A stretch of 64,000 nucleotides of DNA from Lachnospiraceae bacterium M18-1. GTDB taxonomy: Bacteria > Bacillota > Clostridia > Lachnospirales > Lachnospiraceae. The translations under genes were made by a program, and so were the position numbers. The DNA is taken from NCBI GenBank assembly GCA_000403295.2, contig KE159605.1, positions 1,820,193 to 1,884,192 on the forward strand, read 5' to 3'. The notes under the pieces were generated by a model, which had not been told where the DNA came from, did not search any database, and worked only from the letters and a program-made list of their open reading frames with translations. Below are positions 1 through 9,758 of the stretch, in pieces (the stretch's first letter is position 1; each line of letters starts with the position of its first letter).

Positions 1-144
1 CGGATGTTCCTGATCCGTCAGGATCCGTATGATCCTCTCCACCAGCACTGCCGTCTTCCCCGAGCCTGCCGCTGCAGACACCAGGATATTCCGGTTCCGC
101 AGTTCGATCACCTTGGTCTGCTCCTTGGTCCATTGTACCCCCAT
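1..144 (-). CDS. addA: ATP-dependent helicase/nuclease AddA, N-terminal part (cut by window edge)
   Basis: The first 48 codons read [14 protein letters not shown], followed by the Walker A motif [15 protein letters not shown]. This is the classic N-terminus of the UvrD/Rep-type helicase subunit AddA. In the AddAB complex this subunit unwinds double-strand breaks, cuts the 3' strand and prepares ends for RecA. The ATG directly follows the TAA stop of addB with no gap, so the two subunits are probably translationally coupled. Most of the protein (about 1,200 residues in the family) lies outside the window. Confidence 0.93.
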   Translation of the reverse strand, partial: MGVQWTKEQTKVIELRNRNILVSAAAGSGKTAVLVERIIRILTDQEHP

Positions 145-3100
145 TTACAGCTCCCCCCTTTCCGTCTCCATCCGGATGTGCTCCATGACTTCTTCTTTTG
201 AGTAGTTCTCCAGGCTCCGGTAAGCATACCCGTCCAGCCGCGGATCAAAACCGCAGATTCCGCGGTAGGCACAATAATCACAGCCTGTACTTCCATTCAG
301 TTCATAGGGCGCGGCCTCCGCATGCCCTCCTCCCATCTGTGCTTTCAGTTCCTGTTCCTTCTTCTTTGCAAAGGCCAAGAAGAGCGCAAAATCCTCCGGC
401 GGCAGAGTACGGGAACTTTTGCTCAGGCTTCCGTCCTTATTTCTCCCCACCGGGATCAGATTGGAGCTGCCGCTCAATCCCCGCTCCAGATGTTCGATCA
501 CTGTCTCGTCTGCATTCACCAGGCCGTCCAGCCGGAGCTCTTTCAGAAGCTTCCCTTCCAGAACCTGGTCGTTTGATTCCTTCTCCACAAAGGGATCCTG
601 CATACGGTAATAAAAGATTCCCGCCGGAACTACTTCCTTCCCTGGCGCATCCCCCTTAGCAGTTTTCTTTTTTTCCAGCTCCAGCGCCGCATTGAGATAT
701 ACCGGAAGCTGCATCTGGAGCCCGTGATAAAAGGCCGTGATGTCAAAGCTTTTCATCCCAGTCTTATAATCGGTCACCTTTACGTAGACATTCCCGTCAT
801 CCTCGCAGGTATCGATCCGGTCGATCTTCCCGCTGCCGAATTTCAGTTCAAAGCCGCTGGGACGGAAATCCCCCTGGGCCATCTGCTTTGTCAGCGCCCA
901 CACGGAACGCCGGATCAGGTTCGTGATCCGCGTGATCATATATTCATTGCGTGCGCTGCTGAACAATACCGTATTGCCGTAGTCCGCGATGCTCTCCTCC
1001 ACGCTCTCCCGGATCAGCTGTTCCCGAAGCTCCTCGGTCAGCTCCGCCCAGTCCATCCGGTACTCCTCCGCCTTCCGGGCAAACCGCTCCATAGACTGGT
1101 GGGCGATATTTCCCAGATCTAATGACTCGAACTGGTACTGCTCCCGTTCCGACAGACGCAGCCCATAGGTCAGAAAATGAGCGTAGGCGCAGGAGGCAAA
1201 CTGCTCCAGCCGGGTCACACTCACCCGGGAAGCCTCTCCGAAGAGCCTCTCTGCCGCTGCCTTTGCCAGAAGATCCGGCTCCTTCCTGTAAAATGCCGCA
1301 TCCAAGATTCGGCCCACCCTCTCTGGCTCCTGCTTCCGATACCAGGTATACAGCTCTTTCCATTCCTCGCCGAGCCCCTGCCTCCGGCTGCGGAGTCCCG
1401 CGGCGACACAGGCCGCGCCCGTATCCCGGGTCAGCTCCTGCTCCGAAAGGGTGCGCATGTTTACATCTGACACCTGGATCCCAGGAAACAGGCGGCGGAT
1501 GTCCTGGATCAGGTAAGCCGGACGCAGAGCCTTCCCGTCGGAGGATACCTTGCTGAATGACAGGTACAGCTTTTCCGAGGGCTTCGTCAGATTCATATAG
1601 AGATAAAATTTCTGGATATAAGTCTTTTCCTTTGCCCCCGGAGAAAGGGACAGCTTCTGTTTTGAAAATTTTTCCCTGTCCCGTTCCGACAAAAGCCCGC
1701 CCTGCCCCAGATTTCCGGGAAGAAAGGTATCGTTGGCTCCCACAAAAAACAAAACCTTCAGGTTGTTCAGCCGTGTCCTCTCCACATCACCGATGACCAC
1801 CTGGTCCAGGCTGGGCGGAATGACCCCCACCTTGGCCTCCTCCAGCCCGGCATCCAGAAGCTCCCGGTATTCCTGCAGGGATACCGGTTCCTCCCCCAAA
1901 AGCTCTGTAAATTTGTCAAACAGTTCGATCACAATACGGTAAACCTGGGAATACTCTTTTGCCAGCGCCAGCTCTCCCATAGACTGAAACAGAAGCTCCT
2001 GCTTCCGGATCTGCTCCTGGAGCTTCTCCTGTACAAAATATTCATACACGGCAAGCGTAATGTCCCCCACCGTCTTTTTTCGTTTCCGCAGAATAAACAG
2101 AAGGTTTTCCAGCTTTTCCACAAACCGTACCCGAAGGCCGTTGAGAAATTGCTGCTCCTCTTCCGTGCCTCCCCTGGCAGGCCTCGTCCATGGCTCCTGC
2201 CATTTTTTGTAGCCCCGGATCCCCAGCGCGATCACATAATTCTCCAGCCGGTCCGTCTCTTCCCTGGTAAATCCGGACATCCCGGTGCGCAGAAAGCGGA
2301 ACACGCTTTCATAGGAAAAGTTTTCATCCGCCATCGCCAGAAGGCTCCGCACATATTCCACAAATGCATTTAACAGGATGCTTTTCTTGTGGTCCATAAA
2401 TTCCGGAATCTCAAAGGTATCAAATGCCTTTTCCAGATGTGCCGCATAGGTGTTCATATCACTGGCGATCACCGCCATATCCCGGTAGCGGTAACCCTCT
2501 TCTCTTACAAGACGCCGGATCTGGGACGCCACAAATTCTGCTTCCTCCCTGGGATTGCGCACTGCATGGATGAAAACTGCATCTGCCGCAGCATCCTTCC
2601 TGTTGTCTGCAGCGCCCTTGTCGGCAGTTCCATGATTCTCCGTATACCGGAAGAGCTTTTCTTCCAGCAGCCCCAGCGCCGGATTTTCCTGAAAACGCCG
2701 CACCGGTTTTTCATATAAGTACACCGGCTCCTCCACCATGGTCTTCTGTTCTCCGGCAATCTTCACAAGCCCGGTGACCATCTGCTTGCTGATCGCGAAA
2801 AGCTGATAGGGGTGGAGATACACAAACGGATCCTCCCTCTCGTCCATCACAGCGGTGACAACCACCTTTTTGCACGCCTTCATCAATTCCCCCAGAAGCT
2901 TATTCTGCACCGGAGTAAATCCGGTGAATCCGTCCAATACCACAACGCTGTTTTTCAAAAGGGCCGACTCCATGACCAGATCGCTCAGTACGTCCAGCAA
3001 TTCCTCCTTTGTGATATATCTGTCCGCCAGATAATCCTCAAATCCTTCATACACGGTCCGGATATCCGACAATTTATAATACAGATAGCTTTCCGGCTCC

Positions 3101-3537
3101 AGCGTTTCCAGAAATGCATCCAGCTCCTCAAGCCCGATTCCATACTGGGTAAACTCGGAGATCACAGACTTCACCTCGCTGATGTACCCCTGCTTTTTCA
3201 GATTCCCCTTTAGGATTTTCAGATCCTTTTCAAACTTCCCCGCAATCTTGCGCAGGATCAGGTTCTTCCCCTCATCGTCCAGTACCCGGTGGTCTTCCTT
3301 TCCCAGTTCTTCAAAGATCCGGTGGGAAAGGCGCACAAAGCTGAGCACATCGATATTCATGATCCCGTGCCTTGGATGGGCCGTGCACAGATCCTTCTGA
3401 GTCTGCATGGTAAACTGCTCCGGCACCAGCACCAGATAATTAGTCTCGGGATGCTCCAGGGAATCCTTTACGATCTGCTCATATAAATAATGGGACTTTC
3501 CAGCCCCAGAATTTCCAAAAATAAACTGTAATGACAT
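145..3537 (-). CDS. addB: ATP-dependent helicase/deoxyribonuclease subunit AddB
   Basis: 1130 residues, the usual length for Firmicutes AddB. The N-terminus has a Walker A motif (GNSGAGKS, residues about 8-15). The C-terminal RecB-type nuclease domain shows VTDYKTG near residue 924. The four cysteines of the AddB iron-sulfur cluster are present: one in FASCAYAHF (near 783) and three in CDYCAYRGIC (near 1084-1093). The protein acts with AddA in recombinational repair and end resection. The start is set by AAGGGAG eight bases upstream. It is downstream of a PilZ gene (48-bp gap) and abuts addA. Confidence 0.95.
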   Translation of the reverse strand: MSLQFIFGNSGAGKSHYLYEQIVKDSLEHPETNYLVLVPEQFTMQTQKDLCTAHPRHGIMNIDVLSFVRLSHRIFEELGKEDHRVLDDEGKNLILRKIAGKFEKDLKILKGNLKKQGYISEVKSVISEFTQYGIGLEELDAFLETLEPESYLYYKLSDIRTVYEGFEDYLADRYITKEELLDVLSDLVMESALLKNSVVVLDGFTGFTPVQNKLLGELMKACKKVVVTAVMDEREDPFVYLHPYQLFAISKQMVTGLVKIAGEQKTMVEEPVYLYEKPVRRFQENPALGLLEEKLFRYTENHGTADKGAADNRKDAAADAVFIHAVRNPREEAEFVASQIRRLVREEGYRYRDMAVIASDMNTYAAHLEKAFDTFEIPEFMDHKKSILLNAFVEYVRSLLAMADENFSYESVFRFLRTGMSGFTREETDRLENYVIALGIRGYKKWQEPWTRPARGGTEEEQQFLNGLRVRFVEKLENLLFILRKRKKTVGDITLAVYEYFVQEKLQEQIRKQELLFQSMGELALAKEYSQVYRIVIELFDKFTELLGEEPVSLQEYRELLDAGLEEAKVGVIPPSLDQVVIGDVERTRLNNLKVLFFVGANDTFLPGNLGQGGLLSERDREKFSKQKLSLSPGAKEKTYIQKFYLYMNLTKPSEKLYLSFSKVSSDGKALRPAYLIQDIRRLFPGIQVSDVNMRTLSEQELTRDTGAACVAAGLRSRRQGLGEEWKELYTWYRKQEPERVGRILDAAFYRKEPDLLAKAAAERLFGEASRVSVTRLEQFASCAYAHFLTYGLRLSEREQYQFESLDLGNIAHQSMERFARKAEEYRMDWAELTEELREQLIRESVEESIADYGNTVLFSSARNEYMITRITNLIRRSVWALTKQMAQGDFRPSGFELKFGSGKIDRIDTCEDDGNVYVKVTDYKTGMKSFDITAFYHGLQMQLPVYLNAALELEKKKTAKGDAPGKEVVPAGIFYYRMQDPFVEKESNDQVLEGKLLKELRLDGLVNADETVIEHLERGLSGSSNLIPVGRNKDGSLSKSSRTLPPEDFALFLAFAKKKEQELKAQMGGGHAEAAPYELNGSTGCDYCAYRGICGFDPRLDGYAYRSLENYSKEEVMEHIRMETERGEL

Positions 3538-3585
3538 GATATTTCTCCCTTGTCTTCTGTCTGCGCCGGGCCGAATGCCGGCACT

Positions 3586-4188
3586 CTACCAGATCCTCCC
3601 GGACTGTCTCATGTGAAGATACCGCTTAATGTCTCTCTCTGCCCCCTTCGGGTAACCCAAAAACTGGCAGCCATAGCCGTATCGTCCGTCCCGGAACACC
3701 TCTTCCCGCAGGATGTTGACCCGCATCCGATGCTCATTCTCAACAAAGCAGTAAGAAAACTCTGCCGAATCTCCGCACTGCTGCCTCATTCTGGTTATAA
3801 AATAGATCCCGCCCTCACCAATATTCTGAATGACCCCTGTAAATTCTTCCTGGCTCGAACCTGTAAATACCGTTTCCTTCTCCATTCCTGACCGGAGGCT
3901 CCTCCGCCCTTCTACGATCTCGATCACTTCCAAAATATCGCAGTCCGCAAGCCACGGCGCCTGTATGGACGCGTCATAATTCCTTCTGACGGCAAGCCCG
4001 CAGTATGCCTTGACGCACCCGATCTGGCTGTCGAAAAAATCAATCCGGATCTCCGCCGTATCGGACAGCTCCTGCTCCCTGTTCAAAAGCAGTATGATCT
4101 GCTCCCCGCTGCATTTTACCTGAATCCTCTTCTGATTCCCCTGTTCTGACTCATAGACAGCACAGACCGTACAATTATTTAAAACCAT
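3586..4188 (-). CDS. PilZ domain protein (putative c-di-GMP receptor)
   Basis: About 200 residues. The ATG at 4188 is preferred over an upstream in-frame start because AGGAGG lies about ten bases before it. The N-terminal half has a YcgR-N-like beta-rich pattern. The C-terminal half is PilZ-like: RRSLRSGMEK, then IQNIGEGGIYF, which resembles the PilZ (D/N)xSxxG box, and later YGYGCQFLG. The canonical RxxxR appears as RRSLR and the second box is degenerate (NIGEGG), so c-di-GMP binding is likely but not certain. It lies 48 bp upstream of addB in the same direction and is probably co-transcribed. A functional link between the two is not obvious. Confidence 0.72.
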   Translation of the reverse strand: MVLNNCTVCAVYESEQGNQKRIQVKCSGEQIILLLNREQELSDTAEIRIDFFDSQIGCVKAYCGLAVRRNYDASIQAPWLADCDILEVIEIVEGRRSLRSGMEKETVFTGSSQEEFTGVIQNIGEGGIYFITRMRQQCGDSAEFSYCFVENEHRMRVNILREEVFRDGRYGYGCQFLGYPKGAERDIKRYLHMRQSGRIW

Positions 4189-4377
4189 TGGTTTTGCTCC
4201 TCCTGATAAAAAACGGAATCTGTTCACAATCTTCACAGATACGCTTTGGATTCCATAAAAATCACCTGCGGCGATATGATGACTCTTTTTAACACTAACA
4301 TTATAGCGAATATCCCCCGCCTTTACAAGACAGAAAAAAAGCACCTGCCGGCCGGCGAGGGGCTGGAGTTACATGTC

Positions 4378-4645
4378 ACACCCCGACCAATCACCACGCT
4401 GATTGGTCGGGAGGATGCACATAAAAGCTGGTATTCAGGCCGCCCATTGCCGAAGGCAATTTTAAATGGCGGCCTGAGTTACAGGGCACGCCTGGTCAAG
4501 GTGTGACCTGTAACGGGCTGGATGCCCGTTCCATCACTGAATTGGCCGGATGCCGTGCAGCAAGTGCACGACACCGTGTGAACAGTAACCACGCGGTGTT
4601 ACTTTATTGAACAGACGCCGTGCAGCAAGGTGCACGGCGTCGTAT
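4378..4645. repeat. Cluster of intergenic palindromic repeats
   Basis: The 490-bp space between the PilZ gene and glgP contains no gene but is packed with hairpins. CCCGACCAATC (4382-4392) pairs perfectly with 4401-4411. AGGCCGCC near 4438 pairs with GGCGGCCT near 4480. GCCGTGCAGCAAGTGCACGAC (near 4553) and GCCGTGCAGCAAGGTGCACGGC (near 4617) are two copies of one hairpin. GTGAACAGTAAC lies at 4578-4589. The same modules recur between other genes of this window, so this is a dispersed repeat family and not a single terminator. Transcribed hairpins here may also end glgP transcription. Confidence 0.75.
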
Positions 4646-4679
4646 AAACAGAAACGATGCTTTATTTATATTCCTCAAA

Positions 4680-6932
4680 TCATCCCAGATGCCAGATATC
4701 CTCATTATATTCCGCGATCGTCCGGTCCGAGGAAAAATACCCGGCCTCACTGATATTGATCAGCGCCATCCTCGCCCATTTTTTCGGATTCACGGCGTAG
4801 TCTGCAATTGCCTGGTTTTTGCGCACAACATAGGCATTAAAATCAGGAAATGTCTGGAACCAGTCCTTTCCGACCAGTTCATTTTTCAGGCTTCTAAGAC
4901 TTCCTTCATCTCCCTCCGCCAGCATCAGCTCTCCGTCGATAAAATCTACCGCACGCCGGAGGTTGGGGTCCGTGTCATACCATTCACGGGCGCAGTAATC
5001 CCCTTTCTCATAAAGCCGGATCACCTGCCTGCTGCTCTGTCCGAAGATATAGATATTTTCCCCGCCCACGCAGTCCGCGATCTCTACATTTGCTCCGTCC
5101 AGTGTTCCAAGCGTGACCGCTCCGTTTAACATGAACTTCATATTTCCGGTTCCGGAGGCCTCCTTCGAAGCAAGGCTGATCTGCTCAGACAGGTCGCAGG
5201 CCGGAATCATCTTTTCCGCTGCCGTCACATTATAATTCTCGATCAGCACGATCTGGATCCATTTGGAAACCTCCGGATCATCCGCGATGACCTTCGACAA
5301 TGTCAGCAGCGCATGGATGATATTTTTTGCCGTAATATATGCCGGAGCGGCTTTTGCCCCGAATACTGCAGTGATGGGCGCAGCCGGAAGGTGCCCGCTC
5401 TTGATCTCAAAATACTGGTGGATGAGATATAGCAGGTTCAATTGCTGCCGCTTATACTCATGGAGCCGCTTTGACTGGATAGAAAATATGGAATCCGGAT
5501 TCAGTGTGACCCCCTGCTTTTTATACAGCCAGTCTGAGAGCTTCTTCTTATTTGCAGTCTTGATTTCCGCCAGCCGTTTCAGGACTGCCTGGTCCTCCGC
5601 AAAAGAAGCCAGCTTTTTCAGCTCCGATGCATCCTTCCTGAATCCCGGCCCGATCAGGCTCTCGATATATTCTGCCAGTTCGCGGTTGCAGGAAAGAAGC
5701 CACCGTCTGAACGTAATCCCGTTTGTCTTATTGTTAAATTTATCCGGATAGAGCCGGTAAAACTGGTTCAGCTCGCTTTCCTTCAAAATCTCTGTATGAA
5801 GGGCCGCCACGCCGTTTGTGCTGTGTGTAAAATGAATATCCATATTCGCCATATGGACCAGATGCCCCTTGTCAATGATGGCCATATCTTCCCTGTCCGT
5901 TTTTTCCTTTACAGCTTCATCCAGCTTGCGGATCACAGGCATAAGCTGCGGGACCACCTCTTCCAGGTAGCTTTCCGGCCATTTTTCCAATGCTTCCGCC
6001 AAAATCGTATGATTCGTATACGCGCAGGTCTTGGTCACGATTTCCGCCGCCTCTTCAAATTCGATCCCCTTTTCGCCAAGCAGACGGATCAGTTCCGGAA
6101 TCACCATGGACGGATGGGTATCATTGATCTGGATGGCCGCGTAATCCGCAAGGTCATGCAGCTTACATCCCCGCTCCATGCATTCCTCCAGGATCATCTG
6201 CGCCCCGGCGCTGACCATCAGGTACTGCTGGTAAATACGCAGCTTGCGGCCTTCGTCATCACTGTCGTCAGGATATAAAAACAGTGTCAGGTTTTTGCCG
6301 ATCTCGGTCTTGTCAAAGGAGATCCCTTCCGTGATCATGCTCTCGTCAACCGTATCCAGGTCAAACAGATTCAGCTTATTTGTACGTCCGTCATAGCCCG
6401 TCACATCCAGCTGGTACAGACGCGCTTCATACTCCTTGCCGGCAAGACTGACCTCATAGGTCTTTCCCGTATCCTCGGCCCACTGAGCGCCGTTCAGCCA
6501 GTAGTCCGGCGCTTCATTCTGAAAATGGTTCCGAAAGTTCTGACGGAACAGGCCGCAGTGATAACGCAGCCCCACACCGTCTCCCGGCAGATCCAGCGTT
6601 GCAAGGGAGTCCAGGAAACAGGCCGCCAGACGTCCAAGTCCCCCGTTTCCAAGACTGGGCTCTGGTTCGATCTCTTCCAGCTCTGCCAGCGATTTACCAT
6701 GTTCTTTTAAGAGTATGTCGACCTCATCATAGATTCCCAGGTTGATCAGATTATTGCTCAGCAGCTTTCCGATCAAAAATTCCGCCGATATATAATACAG
6801 CTTCCTCCCTTTGACTTCCTTCTCCTTTACCTTGCTCTCTTCCTTTACAATTGTCATCAATGCTTTATAAATTTCCTCATAACTGCTTTCTGCGACCGAC
6901 TTTTTACAAATTGCTTCCAATCTTGTCTTCAT
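4680..6932 (-). CDS. glgP: Glycogen/starch/alpha-glucan phosphorylase
   Basis: 750 residues, glycosyltransferase family 35. It releases glucose-1-phosphate from alpha-1,4-glucan chains with phosphate in the cytoplasm. The signature LGNGGLGRLAACFLDS lies near residue 92. The pyridoxal-phosphate lysine is in SGTGNMKFMLNGA (Lys about 599). The protein is slightly shorter than the E. coli enzyme, as is common in Clostridia. AAAGGAG nine bases before the ATG supports the start. It is transcribed divergently from an AraC-type regulator (160-bp shared region), which is therefore a candidate regulator. No other glycogen genes are in the window. Confidence 0.95.
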   Translation of the reverse strand: MKTRLEAICKKSVAESSYEEIYKALMTIVKEESKVKEKEVKGRKLYYISAEFLIGKLLSNNLINLGIYDEVDILLKEHGKSLAELEEIEPEPSLGNGGLGRLAACFLDSLATLDLPGDGVGLRYHCGLFRQNFRNHFQNEAPDYWLNGAQWAEDTGKTYEVSLAGKEYEARLYQLDVTGYDGRTNKLNLFDLDTVDESMITEGISFDKTEIGKNLTLFLYPDDSDDEGRKLRIYQQYLMVSAGAQMILEECMERGCKLHDLADYAAIQINDTHPSMVIPELIRLLGEKGIEFEEAAEIVTKTCAYTNHTILAEALEKWPESYLEEVVPQLMPVIRKLDEAVKEKTDREDMAIIDKGHLVHMANMDIHFTHSTNGVAALHTEILKESELNQFYRLYPDKFNNKTNGITFRRWLLSCNRELAEYIESLIGPGFRKDASELKKLASFAEDQAVLKRLAEIKTANKKKLSDWLYKKQGVTLNPDSIFSIQSKRLHEYKRQQLNLLYLIHQYFEIKSGHLPAAPITAVFGAKAAPAYITAKNIIHALLTLSKVIADDPEVSKWIQIVLIENYNVTAAEKMIPACDLSEQISLASKEASGTGNMKFMLNGAVTLGTLDGANVEIADCVGGENIYIFGQSSRQVIRLYEKGDYCAREWYDTDPNLRRAVDFIDGELMLAEGDEGSLRSLKNELVGKDWFQTFPDFNAYVVRKNQAIADYAVNPKKWARMALINISEAGYFSSDRTIAEYNEDIWHLG

Positions 6933-7092
6933 GGCTCAAAACTCCTTTCGCATATGAAATCATCTTTTTAAGTTCTCACTATGATCGTCACCCAAATTTC
7001 CAGGCCGTGAACAGTAACACTGTAACTATTTTTTACCATATTCCGTTACAAAATACCTGTACTTTCGATGCAACATATTATACAATACTATC

Positions 7093-7986
7093 ATGAGTGA
7101 AAAACATTTCCCTATTCAGGACAATTCCATAAACGGCTATCATGAGACGAAAAAGCATACGGATCTTATGTTCCCCTACAACGTCTATCCGTGCACGATC
7201 CCCGATGATTTTCCGTCCGTATCACTGCATTGGCAGGATACCATGGAGATCATCTACATCAAAAAGGGACGTGGGACGGCCCAGGCAGACCTGTCTGTTT
7301 TTGAGGTACAGGCAGGTGATATCATTCTTGCACCTCCCGGGCATCTTCATGGGTTAAGACATATACATGGAATCCGTATGGAATATGAAAATATTATTTT
7401 TGACATGACCTTTTTGGGAAGCGGCGTGATCGACCTGTGCAGTCAGAAGTATCTGATCCCTTTGCTGAGAAATGAATTAAAGCTTCCTGTTTACATTTCC
7501 CCAAAGGATGCATGTTATGAACAGATCTCCGCTTGTCTCGATAATGCCGATATGCTGTGTGACCGCCGGCCGTCCGGTTATGAACTGGAAGTCAAAGCAG
7601 ATATGATGAAATTATTTTCTATCCTGTTTCGGATGGCAGATCCGGCGGATCAGGTGCATCCTGTCCCTGCGAATATTGACCGGCTTAAATCCATCCTTAT
7701 TTTTATCGAAGAAAATTTTCAGCGGCCCCTCACGGTGGAGGAAGCCGCTGATGTGTGCGGTTACAGCGCCAGTCATTTTATGCGCTGGTTCCGTCAGGTG
7801 ACGGGGACGAGTTTTATCCGCTACCTCAACCAGTTCCGTCTGGAAAAGGCTTTTCTGGAATTAAAAAATACCGATAAAACCGTATTAGAGATTTCCCATG
7901 AGACCGGATTTGACAATCTCTCCAACTTCAACCGCCTGTTTAAAAAGCAATTTCAGATGACGCCCAGAGAACTTCGCCCTTCTTAA
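7093..7986 (+). CDS. AraC family transcriptional regulator with N-terminal cupin domain
   Basis: 297 residues. The N-terminal part is a cupin sensor (MEIIYIKKGRGTAQ, then VQAGDIILAPPGHLHG, about residues 50-90). The C-terminal part holds two helix-turn-helix motifs of the AraC/XylS type (EEAADVCGYSASHFMRWFRQ and the closing LEISHETGFDNLSNFNRLFK, about 210-290). Such proteins usually activate sugar-use genes after binding a small carbohydrate. Its divergent placement next to glgP suggests control of alpha-glucan metabolism. That is inference. Its stop codon overlaps that of hydE by two bases (tail to tail). Confidence 0.9.
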   Translation: MSEKHFPIQDNSINGYHETKKHTDLMFPYNVYPCTIPDDFPSVSLHWQDTMEIIYIKKGRGTAQADLSVFEVQAGDIILAPPGHLHGLRHIHGIRMEYENIIFDMTFLGSGVIDLCSQKYLIPLLRNELKLPVYISPKDACYEQISACLDNADMLCDRRPSGYELEVKADMMKLFSILFRMADPADQVHPVPANIDRLKSILIFIEENFQRPLTVEEAADVCGYSASHFMRWFRQVTGTSFIRYLNQFRLEKAFLELKNTDKTVLEISHETGFDNLSNFNRLFKKQFQMTPRELRPS

Positions 7987-9023
7987 GAAAGGCATGCGTC
8001 TCCCCGTTCCTCCACCAGCCGGTAACCCACCGACTCTACCCGGCGCGCCAGACATTGTCTGCACTCAGCCGCTTCCTCTCCGGTGCAGATCTTATTGTCG
8101 TACAGATCATACTGCTTCCGGTTCTTTACTGGAGACAGGTTGGGCATCACCACATTGGCCCCGGCCAGCAGCCCTTTTTCCCGGCCCTTTGGATCCAGGG
8201 TTCCCAGCGCAGTGGTTGCCGGGAGCAGCGCCTTCGGAAGCAGGATCCGGATCACAGACAATAAAAACAGCGTCAGATCCGTACTTCCCGCTTCCGCTTC
8301 CGCAAATGGAGTATCATGATGCGGAATAAACGGACCGATCCCCACCATCTCCGGCTGCAGTTCTTCCAGAAAGCACAGATCCTCTGCCAGCTGCGCGCCG
8401 GTCTGCCCGGGAGAGCCTACCATAAATCCCGCGCCCACCTGGTATCCAAGTGTTTTCAGGTCCTGCAGGCAGCGTTTCCGATTGTCAAGCGTCATGTTCT
8501 CCGGGTGGAGCTTCCGATAATGCGCTTCGTCCGCCGTCTCATGCCGCAGCAGATAGCGGTCGGCCCCGGCCTCCCGCAATATCCTGTAACTTTCATAGGA
8601 CCTTTCCCCGATGGACAGAGTCAGGGCACAGTCCGGATAACGTGTCTTGATCTCCCGGACGATCTCTGCCATCCGTTCATCTGTATAAAAAGGATCCTCC
8701 CCGCCCTGGAGCACAAATGTCCTAAATCCCAGTCCGTATCCGTTCTCGCAGCAGTCCAGGATTTCCTCCTGGCTCAGACGGTATCTTTTGACATTCGGGT
8801 TTCCGCAGCGTATCCCGCAGTAATAACAGTTGTTTTTACAATAATTGGAAAACTCGATCAGCCCTCTTGTAAAGACTTTATCTCCGTAATACAGCTTGCG
8901 GAGCCGGACTGCTTCCTGCGCCAGCCTGGCACGTATTTCCTGGTTTCCGGCTTTTTCCAAAAGTTCCTCATACTCTTTCCTGGTCAGAGTGTGATCACGT
9001 ATTAATCTTTCTGTCAGAATCAC
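7983..9023 (-). CDS. hydE: [FeFe] hydrogenase H-cluster maturation radical SAM protein HydE
   Basis: 346 residues with the radical-SAM cluster motif CxxxCxxC in CKNNCYYCGIRC (about residues 63-70), preceded by LIEFSNY. A SAM-binding QGGEDP follows near residue 107. HydE acts with HydF and HydG to build the diiron site of [FeFe] hydrogenases, fitting a fermentative anaerobe. HydF and HydG are not in this window. It lies downstream of the metallophosphoesterase with a 107-bp gap that includes a GGCAGCC/GGCTGCC hairpin, so it may be separately controlled. PylB- and BioB-like relatives are alternative but less likely assignments. Confidence 0.88.
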   Translation of the reverse strand: MILTERLIRDHTLTRKEYEELLEKAGNQEIRARLAQEAVRLRKLYYGDKVFTRGLIEFSNYCKNNCYYCGIRCGNPNVKRYRLSQEEILDCCENGYGLGFRTFVLQGGEDPFYTDERMAEIVREIKTRYPDCALTLSIGERSYESYRILREAGADRYLLRHETADEAHYRKLHPENMTLDNRKRCLQDLKTLGYQVGAGFMVGSPGQTGAQLAEDLCFLEELQPEMVGIGPFIPHHDTPFAEAEAGSTDLTLFLLSVIRILLPKALLPATTALGTLDPKGREKGLLAGANVVMPNLSPVKNRKQYDLYDNKICTGEEAAECRQCLARRVESVGYRLVEERGDACLS

Positions 9024-9130
9024 GTTTTCTTCTCCTTGTTATTCCCGCGAAGCAGCAAGCCCGGCAGCCATGCTTCTGACGGCTGCCGTGCAGGTCTTCC
9101 GATGTTTCGCACAGCCACGGTACGGACACC

Positions 9131-9751
9131 TTAAAAAATATGTTCCTTCGGATTTTCATCCTCAAATTCAAATACACACCGCTCAAAGGCGTTGATCACA
9201 TGGGTGTCCTGATATTTATCATACCGCTTGTGATTTCTTCCGTAGGACATATGTACATGCCCGTGAAGAAAAAATTTGGGCCGGTATTTCTCGATCAATG
9301 TCCGGAATATCTGAAATCCCTGATGCGGCAAATCCCGCCCGTCATTTAACTGATAGGCGGGCGCATGTGTAACCAATATGTCAAATCCCTGATGCCGGAA
9401 CAGTTTGAACCACAGCTTTGCGGCCCTGCGCTTCATCTCCCGCTCCGTGTACTGGTGCTGCCCCGAGCAGTAGCGCATGGAACCGCCCAGCCCCAGGATC
9501 CGTACCCCTTCATGGACATAAATCTGATCCTCAATGCAGATACATCCCTCCGGCGGAATGCGTTCATATTTGCTGTCATGGTTCCCATGTACATACAGAA
9601 CCGGTACGGAAGAGAGAGTCACCAGAAAGGAAAGGTAGTTCGGATCCAAATCTCCGCAGGATATGATCAGGTCGATTCCATCCAATTTGCCCTTTTCATA
9701 AAAATCCCACAGATACTTAGACTCCTCATCCGCAATTGCCAGTATCTTCAT
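9131..9751 (-). CDS. Calcineurin-like metallophosphoesterase
   Basis: 206 residues. Dimetal phosphoesterase motifs are complete and in order: IADEES (in place of the common DxH), CGDLDPN (GDxxD), YVHGNHDSKYE (GNHD/E), LVTHAPAY and the closing FLHGHVHMSYG (GHxH). The first motif lacks the usual Asp-x-His pair. This also occurs in some relatives and may change metal binding. The start lies only seven bases after the stop of the ParB/BMP fusion gene, so the two are very likely co-translated and may act on the same nucleotide or nucleoside signal. The substrate is unknown. Confidence 0.85.
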   Translation of the reverse strand: MKILAIADEESKYLWDFYEKGKLDGIDLIISCGDLDPNYLSFLVTLSSVPVLYVHGNHDSKYERIPPEGCICIEDQIYVHEGVRILGLGGSMRYCSGQHQYTEREMKRRAAKLWFKLFRHQGFDILVTHAPAYQLNDGRDLPHQGFQIFRTLIEKYRPKFFLHGHVHMSYGRNHKRYDKYQDTHVINAFERCVFEFEDENPKEHIF

Positions 9752-9758
9752 ACGTCTG

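Noticed and set aside
944-1363. Long frames opposite or alongside addB, dnaE, ahcY and other large genes
   Set aside because: These are shadows of the real coding frames in a GC-moderate genome: no ribosome sites and no recognisable proteins.
4378-4645. Possible CRISPR array
   Set aside because: The hairpins repeat at uneven spacing with different lengths and are spread over the whole window. No spacer-repeat order and no cas genes.
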